A DNA stretch of 64,000 nucleotides from an uncultured Bryobacterales bacterium (GTDB taxonomy: Bacteria; Acidobacteriota; Terriglobia; Bryobacterales; UBA6623): contig CATOTH010000008.1 in assembly GCA_951813065.1 (NCBI GenBank), forward strand, positions 124,001-188,000. Reading direction: 5' to 3'. Below the pieces are notes generated by a model that was not told the DNA's origin, did not search any database, and saw only the letters and a list, made by a program, of their open reading frames with translations. The translations under genes were made by a program, and so were the position numbers. Shown one piece after another: positions 43,614-51,805 of this stretch (positions are counted from its first letter, which is position 1; each line of letters opens with the position of its first letter).

Positions 43614-44432
43614 ATGGGCGCAGTAGACTACATCCCGTTCGCCACCGACGTCGCGCTCGAAGCGGGCTCGATTCTGATGCGCCACTACCTTCGTGTCTCG
43701 GTCGAATACAAGGGCGCGTTCGATACCGTTACGGCTGCGGATAGGGCTGCCGAGCGCTTCGTTGTCGGTCGCATTCGGGCGCAGTTCCCGTCCCACGCAA
43801 TCGTTGCTGAGGAAGGCGGCAGCTATGAAGGGGACGGTGAGTTCATTTGGTACGTCGACCCGCTAGATGGGACCACCAACTTCTCGCACGGCTTGGGCCG
43901 CTTCTGTGTCAGCATCGGCCTGTGGTCTCGCGGCGAGGGCTTGATGGGAGTTGTGTACGATCCCCTGCACAACGACCTCTATGCCGCGGAGAGCGGTTCC
44001 GGCGCGTACCTGAATCGCCGCCGCATCCGAGTCTCCGAGCAGGCCGACTTCGAGCGCGGGCTGTTTGCCACGGGCTTCCCCAGTTCGATTCGCGGCACCA
44101 ATCCGAATCTTCACTATTTCCATCAGGTCGCCATGGTGACGCATGGCGTGCGGCGAACCGGCTCGGCGGCCCTGGATCTGTGTTCGGTCGCGCAAGGGCA
44201 CTTCGAAGGCTTCTGGGAGATCGGGTTGAAACCCTGGGACGTTGGTGGCGGCTTGGTGATCCTGTCCGAGGCCGGGGGCTCTTACTGCGATTTCGACGGA
44301 GGCGAGTATAGCCCTGGAGACGAGCGGATGGTAGCTACGAACGGCCAGGTAACAGCCGAATTGCTGCAACTCTTTGCCGAAGTGACCCGGGGTGAGCACA
44401 GGGTCTCGATTCCTGCGATAACGAGGGCCTGA
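43614..44432 (+). CDS. Inositol monophosphatase family protein
   Basis: A 272-residue enzyme with both family signatures: EEGG in IVAEEGGSYEG and WYVDPLDGTTNFSHGLGRFC (metal-binding Asp cluster), and near the C-terminus EIGLKPWDVGGGLVILSEAG (third metal site). It removes phosphate from myo-inositol 1-phosphate or related sugar phosphates (histidinol phosphate and fructose-1,6-bisphosphate are alternatives in the superfamily). Cytoplasmic. It follows the VWFA gene by 46 bases; cotranscription is possible. Confidence 0.9.
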   Translation: MGAVDYIPFATDVALEAGSILMRHYLRVSVEYKGAFDTVTAADRAAERFVVGRIRAQFPSHAIVAEEGGSYEGDGEFIWYVDPLDGTTNFSHGLGRFCVSIGLWSRGEGLMGVVYDPLHNDLYAAESGSGAYLNRRRIRVSEQADFERGLFATGFPSSIRGTNPNLHYFHQVAMVTHGVRRTGSAALDLCSVAQGHFEGFWEIGLKPWDVGGGLVILSEAGGSYCDFDGGEYSPGDERMVATNGQVTAELLQLFAEVTRGEHRVSIPAITRA

Positions 44433-44492
44433 GGACGAATCCGCAGCAGTTGCGAGCCCGTTAAGGGACTGGAACATAAGCGCTTATTTTCG

Positions 44493-44522
44493 TTGCCGGT
44501 AGCGCCAGGATTGTGGTATCCT
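44493..44522 (+). promoter_or_regulatory. Candidate promoter for the nucleoside phosphorylase gene
   Basis: TTGCCG (44493-44498) and TATCCT (44517-44522) are separated by 18 bases in the 185-base gap between the phosphatase and phosphorylase genes, about 95 bases before the ATG. Only moderate fit to the sigma-70 consensus. Confidence 0.3.
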
Positions 44523-44617
44523 GAATAGGTCTGTGTGGCATTCGTGTACCGCTGCTCAGCCCTTGATCCCGTGCGGGTTCGGGGATGGGTGCACTTCGAA
44601 TCGCTCGGTAGGCCAAT

Positions 44618-45928
44618 ATGGAACGAATCGTAGACCTAATTCGAAGCAAGCGGGACGGCGAGGAGGTCTCCCTCGCGGACTTCGAGAAACTGATCAACGG
44701 ATACACTCTGGAAGAAATCTCGGACGCGCAGATGGGCGCCTTCTTGATGGCAGGGGTCTGCAACGGGTTCAACGACAGCGAGGCTGCCTCGATTACTGCC
44801 GCAATGTTGCGATGCGGCGAGCAGATCGATCTCTCCGCGCTGGACAAGGCGAGGGTTGACTGCTATTCGACCGGTGGCGTCGGCGACAAGATTCCTCTGA
44901 TCGCCGCACCGATCGCGGCTGCTGCGGGTGTGGCCGTGCCAATGATTGTGGAGCGAGGCACGGGCCACATCATCGGCTCGCTTGGCAAGCTGCAGTCAGT
45001 TCCCGGATTTCGCACCGCTCTGGAAGTCGCGGACTTCGCTGACTTGGTGACGGAGTTTGGCCTGGCCTTCGCCGAGCAAGGCAACTCGCTCGCGCCAGCG
45101 GACAAGCGACTCTACGAATTGCGGAACGACACGGCTACTGTCGAGTCGCTGGCCCTGATCGCCGCCTCGGCGATGTCGAAGAAGCTGGCCGAGGACCTGA
45201 GCGGTCTGGTCGTCGACGTGAAGGTCAGTCGCGGCTCCTTGCTTTCGGGGCGCACTGAAGCCCGGCGGTTGGCCCAGTTGATCATCAGTATCGGGCGCAA
45301 GCTCGATGTCAAGGTGCAAGCTCTGCTGACTGACATAGACCAGCCTCTCGGCTACACCGTCGGCAACGCTCTCGAAATCATGGAGGTGTCACAGACGCTT
45401 CAGGGTGAAGGGCCCGAGGACGTCTCGGCCCTGGCAAACGAGGTCGCGGCGCGGATGATCTTCCTGGCCGACACTTCGATCTCCATGGACGGTGCGAGGG
45501 AGAAGGCCCAGGCGGCGATCCAGAACGGCTCGGCCCTGCAGACTCTCGCCAGTGTAATCGCTGCTCAGGGCGGTGACCCCGAGGCGCTGACGAACTTTGA
45601 GAAGCTGCCGCTGACCAAGGGGGCGTATCCGATCACCTCGCCAAGGGACGGATACGTTAGCAAGATCAACGCGGCCGACATCGGACGCGCGGCGGTCTTG
45701 CTCGGAGCGGGCGATTCGGGAACTGGCACTGTCGCCGACCCTGCGGTGGGAGTTGTCCTTGAGGCGAAGGTGGGGCAAGCGGTGCTCAATGGCACCCGGC
45801 TTTGCTCTCTCTACTACAACGACTCGACAAACCTCGAGGAGGCGCAGCAATTGGTGGAAGACGCATTCCGCATCTCGACCAGCGAGCCCGAACCGCGTGA
45901 TCTGGTCTTGGACCTGATCCAGGGCTAG
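44618..45928 (+). CDS. Thymidine/pyrimidine-nucleoside phosphorylase
   Basis: A 436-residue protein of the family: helical N-terminus (LINGYTLEEISDAQMGAFLM), phosphate-binding YSTGGVGDKI, IVERGTGHIIGSLGKLQSVP with the catalytic region, KLYxLRN-type motif as DKRLYELRNDTATVES, and SAMSKKLAEDLSGLVVDVKV. The C-terminal PYNP domain is present (KINAADIGRAAVLLGAGDSG). It phosphorolyses thymidine or uridine to base plus (deoxy)ribose 1-phosphate. Lys at the uridine-selective position is not something I can decide, so deoA versus pdp is left open. It converges with the quinoprotein gene, 39 bases between stops. Confidence 0.92.
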   Translation: MERIVDLIRSKRDGEEVSLADFEKLINGYTLEEISDAQMGAFLMAGVCNGFNDSEAASITAAMLRCGEQIDLSALDKARVDCYSTGGVGDKIPLIAAPIAAAAGVAVPMIVERGTGHIIGSLGKLQSVPGFRTALEVADFADLVTEFGLAFAEQGNSLAPADKRLYELRNDTATVESLALIAASAMSKKLAEDLSGLVVDVKVSRGSLLSGRTEARRLAQLIISIGRKLDVKVQALLTDIDQPLGYTVGNALEIMEVSQTLQGEGPEDVSALANEVAARMIFLADTSISMDGAREKAQAAIQNGSALQTLASVIAAQGGDPEALTNFEKLPLTKGAYPITSPRDGYVSKINAADIGRAAVLLGAGDSGTGTVADPAVGVVLEAKVGQAVLNGTRLCSLYYNDSTNLEEAQQLVEDAFRISTSEPEPRDLVLDLIQG

Positions 45929-45967
45929 GGCTTCGGATCACGACCCGGGCAGCAGTGGCCGCCTCGT

Positions 45968-47584
45968 TCAGTTGGCCCGTCCTTGCGGCAAACCGAACAC
46001 AAACAGCGCTCCGCCTGAGGCGACGGCCACCATCTGCCTGCCGCCGCCCAAGTATGTCATGGGACTGGCTTGGACTCTTGCCCCGAGATTGATCCGCCAG
46101 AGCTCGTTTCCGGATTCTGCGTCCAGTGCCTTGAAAAACCCGTCCGACGTGCCGGCGAACACCAGTTTGCCGGCGGTTGAAAGCAGCCCAGCCCATGCCG
46201 GCTGGAAGAGCCTGTGCTCCCAGATGCGTTCGCCGCTGACCGGGTCGAAAGCGCGAACCGCCCCGAACCAGTTGTGCATAGTGGGTTCGTTGATGAACAT
46301 GCTGCCCCAATAGCGCGTGCCCGGGCGGTATTCGGTTTCACCCTTGTAGTACATGGCACTGCCCTCCCGGCACGAAACGTAAAGCAGTCCCGTGTCGGGG
46401 TTGTAGGCTGGTGACATCCAGTTCGTCCCGCCGGCCACGGCAGGGAACACCTCCACTCCTTCCGCCGAAGGCTCCATTCCGGGTCGCCGGATTGGTCGGC
46501 CCTCTTCGGAGATCCCGACTGCCCAGGTTTGCTTGACGAACTGGGTCGCTTTGAGAAACTCGCCCGTTGCGCGGTCCAGCAAATACAGGAATCCGTTGCG
46601 GTTTGCAGTCACGAGCAGTCTGCGGACCTCGCCGCGGTATTCGCTGTCGAGCAGCACCATCACCTGGGTCGCGTCCCAGTCGTGAACGTCGTGCGGCGTG
46701 AATTGGAAGTGCCACTTGCGCTTGCCCGTGTCGGCCTCCAGAGCGACAACTGAATCCGAGTACAGGTTGTCGCCGAGCCGCACGTCGCCGTTCCAGTCCG
46801 GACCCGGATTGCCGATGCCCCAATAGACCATGTCGAGTTTCGGGTCGTAGCTTGGCGTGATCCAGACCGACGCTCCTCCCGTCTTCCATGAATCCCCGGC
46901 CCACGTGTCGTGGCCGAACTCTCCGGGACCGGGTACCGTGTAGAACCGCCAGCGCCGCTCCCCGGTCTCGATATCGAAGGCATCGATGAATCCCCGGATC
47001 CCGTACTCTCCGCCCGCTGTGCCCACCATCACCATGTCCTTCACCACCAGCGGTGCATGCGTGCCCGAGTATCCCAGGGAGTAGTCGATGAGCTCCGTTT
47101 CCCACAACAGGCGTCCGGTCTTGCGGTCGAGCGCGATCGTGTAAGCGTCCAAGGTCGCCATGAACAGGCGGTCACCTGCAATCGCAAGGCCGCGGTTGAC
47201 GAGACCACAGCAGGCGATCAGCTTTGGCGGGAGGCGTCTGGAATATCGCCACAGGCGCGCCCCAGTCGCGGCATCCAAGGCGTACACGTCGCCAGGCGGC
47301 ACTGTGATGTACATCACACCGTCATGTACTAGCGGAGTGGTTTCGAACTTCTCGCTGATCTTTTCTTGGAATACCCATTCCAAGCGCATTGAACTGGCAT
47401 TGCCGCGATCGATTTGGTCCAGCAGGCTGTGTCGCTGCCCCGAGTACCCGCCGTGGTAGTTGAGCCAGTCCGAGGCGATCACCTCGTCGTTCAGCAGATC
47501 CGAATTGGTGACTTCTGGCAGGCCGGATGCAGCCGCGCATAGCATGGCTGCGGGCAAGGTCCATTGGGGTGCCGTGATTCTCAC
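45968..47584 (-). CDS. PQQ-dependent quinoprotein (alcohol dehydrogenase-like beta-propeller)
   Basis: About 538 residues. The GTG at 47584 overlaps the cytochrome stop (GTGA) and has a perfect GGAGG upstream; it opens a signal peptide (WTLPAAMLCAAASG). The propeller shows several tryptophan-docking repeats (VYALDAATGARLWRY, ALDRKTGRLLWETEL, AFDPVSGERIWEHR, ALDAESGNELWRIN) and the adjacent-Cys ring that sits over PQQ (IACCGLVNRG). GHDTWAGDSWKTGG and DVHDWDATQ supply catalytic-region residues. Periplasmic oxidation of an alcohol or sugar with electrons passed to the cytochrome c encoded upstream is the likely function. Substrate unknown; metal (Ca or lanthanide) cannot be decided here. Confidence 0.9.
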   Translation of the reverse strand: MRITAPQWTLPAAMLCAAASGLPEVTNSDLLNDEVIASDWLNYHGGYSGQRHSLLDQIDRGNASSMRLEWVFQEKISEKFETTPLVHDGVMYITVPPGDVYALDAATGARLWRYSRRLPPKLIACCGLVNRGLAIAGDRLFMATLDAYTIALDRKTGRLLWETELIDYSLGYSGTHAPLVVKDMVMVGTAGGEYGIRGFIDAFDIETGERRWRFYTVPGPGEFGHDTWAGDSWKTGGASVWITPSYDPKLDMVYWGIGNPGPDWNGDVRLGDNLYSDSVVALEADTGKRKWHFQFTPHDVHDWDATQVMVLLDSEYRGEVRRLLVTANRNGFLYLLDRATGEFLKATQFVKQTWAVGISEEGRPIRRPGMEPSAEGVEVFPAVAGGTNWMSPAYNPDTGLLYVSCREGSAMYYKGETEYRPGTRYWGSMFINEPTMHNWFGAVRAFDPVSGERIWEHRLFQPAWAGLLSTAGKLVFAGTSDGFFKALDAESGNELWRINLGARVQASPMTYLGGGRQMVAVASGGALFVFGLPQGRAN

Positions 47585-48375
47585 TGGGCGGCCTCCTTGG
47601 CCGGGGAGCGTAGCGTGCATAGATAGGCGAGCAAGTCCTCAAGTTCGCCTGCGCTCAAGAGGCCCTTGTAAGCCGGCATCAGCGATTCGGACGGCATCTC
47701 GAAGGAAACCAAGTCAGCCTTCCGGAAGGATCGAATGTTTTCGGAGCGATCCATGAGATAGATCCTGTAGGAGTTCTCATTCATCCAAGCGCCATCGACA
47801 CGTTCACCGTCCGCAGTGACGACACGCACCGTGCGATAGCGGTTCGCGACATCGCGCGCTGGTTCCAGCAATGCCCTCCGCAATTGATCGTTGGTGTAGA
47901 GTTCTCCTGCAAAACTCATGTCCGGCCCGAGGCGGCCGCCGGTGTTCCCGACGGTGTGGCATGCGAGGCATGATCCCTTTGTGTCAAAGATCTGCTTGCC
48001 GGCGGCTGCTTCACCATTGCCGGGATCGCATCCCTTGCTTGCTGTCTCCGCGAAAGTTCGCACGAACAAGAGAATTCTCCATACGTCGTCTTCCTCCAGC
48101 CAGAGCCCGGGCATGTCAGTCCCGGGAATCCCTCCCTCGACGATGTCGAACAGTTCCGCGTCGGTGTTGCCGTGGACGTAGCTCTTCCGTGCCAGACGGG
48201 CTCCGCGGCCCGTATCGCCTTGCATGCCATGGCAGTTCCCGCAATGGATCCGGTACAGCCGCTTGCCTTCCTGGAAGTCTTCAGCCGAGTTCATCGGATT
48301 CGATTCATGGGTTCGCGCCCCCGCGAGTAGGACAGGAAGCGCCAGGAGCAGGGCGAAACACCGCATGGACTGCAT
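47581..48375 (-). CDS. Secreted diheme cytochrome c, partner of the quinoprotein
   Basis: About 264 residues with a signal peptide (FALLLALPVLLAGARTHES) and two CxxCH heme motifs: CGNCHGMQGDTGRGARLARK near residue 45 and CLACHTVGNTGGRLGPDMSF near residue 135. Each is followed by a methionine ligand candidate (GTDMPGLW; PSESLMPAYKGLL). GGAG lies eight bases before the ATG. It shares four bases (GTGA) with the start of the quinoprotein, so it is made in equal amounts and most likely accepts its electrons. Confidence 0.92.
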   Translation of the reverse strand: MQSMRCFALLLALPVLLAGARTHESNPMNSAEDFQEGKRLYRIHCGNCHGMQGDTGRGARLARKSYVHGNTDAELFDIVEGGIPGTDMPGLWLEEDDVWRILLFVRTFAETASKGCDPGNGEAAAGKQIFDTKGSCLACHTVGNTGGRLGPDMSFAGELYTNDQLRRALLEPARDVANRYRTVRVVTADGERVDGAWMNENSYRIYLMDRSENIRSFRKADLVSFEMPSESLMPAYKGLLSAGELEDLLAYLCTLRSPAKEAAQ

Positions 48376-48726
48376 TTGAAAAGCTCCATTGAGGCTAGCA
48401 GAACAGTGAATTGGGACTTCCGGGACGGCTCTGCCTTCGAAGCGGAGGTCAGGGGACGGCCCCCGCGAGAAGACCGGAATCGCCTCCGCCGCACACGCTT
48501 GGGCTGTCCGTTCTCACACCGGAGACGGCGCTGCTGTCCCGCTTTCCAAGGGGATTGGCGGCATCGGTTTCGGAGCGTATCAATCGAGCTCCAAACCACG
48601 AACGGATCCATGGTTCGCGGGTGCCATGAGCGGCAGGGGCGTCTCGGATTGGCCAAGTGCTGCGCTCGGAGCCCCGAGGTCTCTGGCCTTGTGAATGCGC
48701 GTCGCTCGACGGCGATGCCGAGACCG
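48376..48726. other. 351-bp gap without a clear gene
   Basis: No convincing gene on either strand. GTCAGGGGACGGCCCCCGCG at about 48447-48466 contains a short GGGG/CCCC inverted repeat like the palindromic units seen near REP-type elements, but only one is present. This gap separates the cytochrome start from the end of the isomerase gene, so it should also hold the promoter of the quinoprotein operon. Confidence 0.4.
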
Positions 48727-49668
48727 CTATCCGAATGCGTCGCGCAGGATTCGGTAGCTGTCAGTGACCGCTTGCTCGGCGGGCGCCTCCCCTTCCATTT
48801 CGAGGGATACGTAGCCCTCAAACCCTGCATCCCTCAATATCCCGGCGATCCGGTGGTAGTCAAGATCGAGCGTATACCAGACGCCGCCACCTGGGTAGGT
48901 CTTGGCCTGAACGATGGAGGCATGCGGTGCGAGCTGCTCGATTTGAGGATAGGGATCACCGACGTAGTTGCCAGTATCCATGTTGATCGCCAGCCACGGA
49001 TCGCCGACTTCGCGATAGATTCGCAGCAGGAGGTCGATGCTGGTTGAAAGCCCCCAGTGATTCTCGAGTGCCATGACGACACCGGCGGCGGCGGCGTGCG
49101 GAATGCACTCCCGGATGGAATCGACACACCACTTGATGCCGTCCTCGTTGGTGTATCCCTCGATCGGCGGTTCTTGGCCTTCGGCGGCCATGAGTTCGTC
49201 AAACGATCGGGTGGTGCCCCATCGACCGGTATTCAGCCGAATTGCGGGGATTCCCATCTGGTGAGCGAGATCGATGCAGTGTTTTGTGTGGTCAATTGCC
49301 TCCAACCGCTTCTCTGCGCTTGGATCCACGAAATCCTGGTGGATCGATAGCATGATCAGGTCGAGGCCCCGGTCCCAGGCGCGTCGTTTGAGATCGTTCA
49401 TGTAACCAGCCGTTTCGTCCCGCATCTGCCGATGCAGGATCTCGACGCCGTCGAAGCCTATCTCGGCCGCATGGTCGATGACATTCTCAATCGGGTACTT
49501 CTCCTTACTGAAGTGCCAGTAGGAGTAGGTCGACACGCCCAAAGGGATCCTGGGCATTTCGGCTGCGGGCTCGATTTCCGCCTTTGGGCTGGGCGCGGCG
49601 CAGGACATACCTAACCCCGCCACGCCAGCGGCCTGGATGAGCTGCCGCCGCGAAGGATGTCTATTCAT
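48727..49668 (-). CDS. TIM-barrel sugar isomerase/epimerase family protein, Tat signal
   Basis: A 313-residue protein. [20 protein letters not shown] with an Ala-rich stretch and Cys23 is a twin-arginine signal with possible lipidation. Barrel signatures: [13 protein letters not shown] (Glu ligand), [12 protein letters not shown] (Glu), [15 protein letters not shown] (Asp), [11 protein letters not shown] and [15 protein letters not shown] (Glu). This is the xylose isomerase-like superfamily with a divalent metal. AGGAGA lies six bases before the start. As with the paralog at 34695 (only about 30 percent alike by eye), export suggests a role in handling oxidised sugars outside the cytoplasm. 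It precedes no obvious sugar transporter. Confidence 0.87.
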   Translation of the reverse strand: MNRHPSRRQLIQAAGVAGLGMSCAAPSPKAEIEPAAEMPRIPLGVSTYSYWHFSKEKYPIENVIDHAAEIGFDGVEILHRQMRDETAGYMNDLKRRAWDRGLDLIMLSIHQDFVDPSAEKRLEAIDHTKHCIDLAHQMGIPAIRLNTGRWGTTRSFDELMAAEGQEPPIEGYTNEDGIKWCVDSIRECIPHAAAAGVVMALENHWGLSTSIDLLLRIYREVGDPWLAINMDTGNYVGDPYPQIEQLAPHASIVQAKTYPGGGVWYTLDLDYHRIAGILRDAGFEGYVSLEMEGEAPAEQAVTDSYRILRDAFG

Positions 49669-49712
49669 GATTTATCTCCTGTCAGTTTCGGCCGAGCGTA
49701 GCGTAGGCCGGC

Positions 49713-50921
49713 TCAGGCTGCGATGAGGCCGTGCGGATCGATGACGAACTTGCGAGCCGCGCCCTTGTCGAAGTCCTGATAGCCTTGCGGCGCTTCGTCG
49801 AGCGTGATGCAGGTGACGTTGCACGCCTTGGCGGGATGAGCCTTCTCGTACAGGATGGCCTGCATGAGCTTGCGGTGGTATTTCATTACTGGGCACTGAC
49901 CCGTCATGAAGTGATGGGACTTGGCCCATCCCAAGCCGATGCGGATTCCAAGATTGCCGATCTTCGCGTTGTCATCGACCCCGCCCGGATCGCCGGTCAC
50001 ATACAGGCCGGGGATGCCGATTCCTCCGCCAGCGCGGGTGATCTCCATGAGGGCGTTGAGTACCGTTGCGGGCCTCTCGACCACGGCCTCCTTGCCGTGT
50101 CCCCTGGCCTCGAATCCGACGCAGTCCACGCCGCAATCGATTGCCAATTCGTCGGAGCCGTCCGGATTGCCGATGATCTGCTCGATCTGCTCTGCCAATG
50201 TCGCGTCCGCACGCAGGTCGACGGTTTCGCATCCAAAGCTTCGGGCCTGGTCCAGCCTTTCTGGGATCATGTCGCCTACGATCACGCATGCGGCGCCCAG
50301 GAGCTGGCAGCCATGCGCGCAAGCGAGCCCGACCGGGCCCGCGCCGGCGACGTACACTATCGACCCTGGCCCCACGCCCGCCGTGACGGCGCCGTGAAAC
50401 CCGGTTGGGAAGATATCCGAGAGCAGCGTGAGATCACAAATCTTGTCCATTGCTTGGTCTCGGTCAGGGAATTTCAGCAGGTTGAAGTCGGCGTACGGAA
50501 CCATCACGTACTCAGCCTGTCCTCCGACCCATCCGCCCATGTCGACATAGCCATAGGCGGCTCCCGGGCGCGCTGGGTTCACTTCGAGGCAGATCCCGGT
50601 CTTCCCCTCCTTGCAATTGCGGCACCTGCCACAGGCGATGTTGAACGGCACGGAGACGATATCTCCTACGTCGATGAACTCGACGTCGCCGCCTTTCTCG
50701 ATGACTTCACCGGTGATCTCGTGTCCCAGCGTGAGCCCAGGGGGAGCCGTGGTGCGCCCTCGGACCATGTGTTGGTCGCTCCCACAGATGTTGGTGGAAA
50801 CAATTCTCAGAATCACGCCGTGATTGCACTTGCGGTCTCCGAGCGCCAGCTGCGGAAAGTCTATTGACTGTACTTCGACCACTCCGGGCCGGATATAGTT
50901 TACGCCTCGATTCGAAGCCAT
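49713..50921 (-). CDS. fdhA: Zinc-dependent formaldehyde dehydrogenase/dismutase (glutathione-independent)
   Basis: A 402-residue medium-chain zinc alcohol dehydrogenase. AGGAGG sits six bases before ATG. Catalytic zinc: Cys in NICGSDQHMVRGRT and His in LGHEITGEV. Structural zinc loop: CGRCRNCKEGKTGIC (four Cys). Cofactor site: YVAGAGPVGLACAHGCQLLG. The long insert region and DCVGFEARGHG match Pseudomonas putida-type formaldehyde dehydrogenase and formaldehyde dismutase, which hold NAD tightly. It would oxidise formaldehyde to formate without glutathione. Two genes away lies a methanol-dehydrogenase-like quinoprotein, so a role in C1 oxidation or detoxification is plausible. Confidence 0.9.
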   Translation of the reverse strand: MASNRGVNYIRPGVVEVQSIDFPQLALGDRKCNHGVILRIVSTNICGSDQHMVRGRTTAPPGLTLGHEITGEVIEKGGDVEFIDVGDIVSVPFNIACGRCRNCKEGKTGICLEVNPARPGAAYGYVDMGGWVGGQAEYVMVPYADFNLLKFPDRDQAMDKICDLTLLSDIFPTGFHGAVTAGVGPGSIVYVAGAGPVGLACAHGCQLLGAACVIVGDMIPERLDQARSFGCETVDLRADATLAEQIEQIIGNPDGSDELAIDCGVDCVGFEARGHGKEAVVERPATVLNALMEITRAGGGIGIPGLYVTGDPGGVDDNAKIGNLGIRIGLGWAKSHHFMTGQCPVMKYHRKLMQAILYEKAHPAKACNVTCITLDEAPQGYQDFDKGAARKFVIDPHGLIAA

Positions 50922-51376
50922 TGTGTTCCTCCTGAGCGTGCCCAGCCACTTGCGCCGGGTACAATCCCAACGCCTCTGCCGTGCGGGCGTTCCATAGGAT
51001 ACAACTCCTGCGGAGGCTCTGCAACCGTGCCATGAAGCGAAGCTCGGAGCGCAGTGGCATGGCTTGTCTCGCCCTCACAACAACTTCTCGCGTACCCTCG
51101 GTTGGGTCATGTTGGCAGTGCAAGGTACGGGTCGATAGGAGCGAAGAGTACCTGCAACAGGCATTTGCTTGAACCTGTATGGAGGCTGGTCGAGGGTCTG
51201 CCGAGGTGCGGCGGTGCTGCGTGTGGAAAGGCGGTCGTCCGCCTCTTCGATCGAACTGAGATTCCGCGCCCTTCCGCGTTGCTCCCGCCCGTGCAGGAAG
51301 CTCAACTACGGTCTCGGAAACGACAACGGGATGCAATTGGGGCCGGTTGGTGCGGCTGAGATTGGGTCGGTGAAGA
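50922..51376. other. 455-bp gap before tRNA-Lys
   Basis: No credible gene on either strand. It contains the upstream region of fdhA (AGGAGG just before the ATG) and otherwise unremarkable GC-rich sequence. Confidence 0.5.
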
Positions 51377-51452
51377 TGGTGAGCGCGCAGGGACTCGAAC
51401 CCCGAACCTAGTGATTAAGAGTCACTTGCTCTACCAATTGAGCTACGCGCCC
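51377..51452 (-). tRNA. tRNA-Lys (anticodon CTT)
   Basis: The minus strand folds as a 76-nt tRNA: acceptor GGGCGCG pairing with CGCGCTC (one G-T), anticodon stem around GACTCTTAATC (anticodon CTT, codon AAG), T-loop GGTTCGAGTCC, and an encoded CCA. No integrase lies beside it. Confidence 0.95.
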
Positions 51453-51805
51453 ACGACCGGGCCATCTGCTTCGAGGACCGCGCCCCAGTCAAGGTGAAAG
51501 CGGCCTACGCTGCTTCAGAATACCATGATGGACAGTCCCGAATGGGACGGTTGGTGCGGGTCTGCGAGAAGTCTGGGATCCGACTGGAGTGGGTTGACCG
51601 AGGCGTCCTTCAGGAAGTAGGGACGGGTTGACTCGCCCGTGGTCGGTTGGACCGGTTTGACCGCCACGGTCCATCCGAGGTTGCCTGCCGCAAACCGAAC
51701 GGATGGACTGACCGAGTACCTGGCTGCCTAGTGCTCCCCAGTCCGAACTTTGAGAGCTGCCGACAGGAATCCCGCGAGCTTTCTGTCCCGACCCGAGTCG
51801 AAGAC
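51453..51805. other. 353-bp gap between tRNA-Lys and TonB receptor
   Basis: No gene or clear terminator seen. The receptor stop codon is at 51806. Confidence 0.5.

Noticed and set aside
48447..48466. REP-like palindrome
   Set aside because: Only a single short GGGG/CCCC unit is present, with no partner unit or REP-associated transposase gene.
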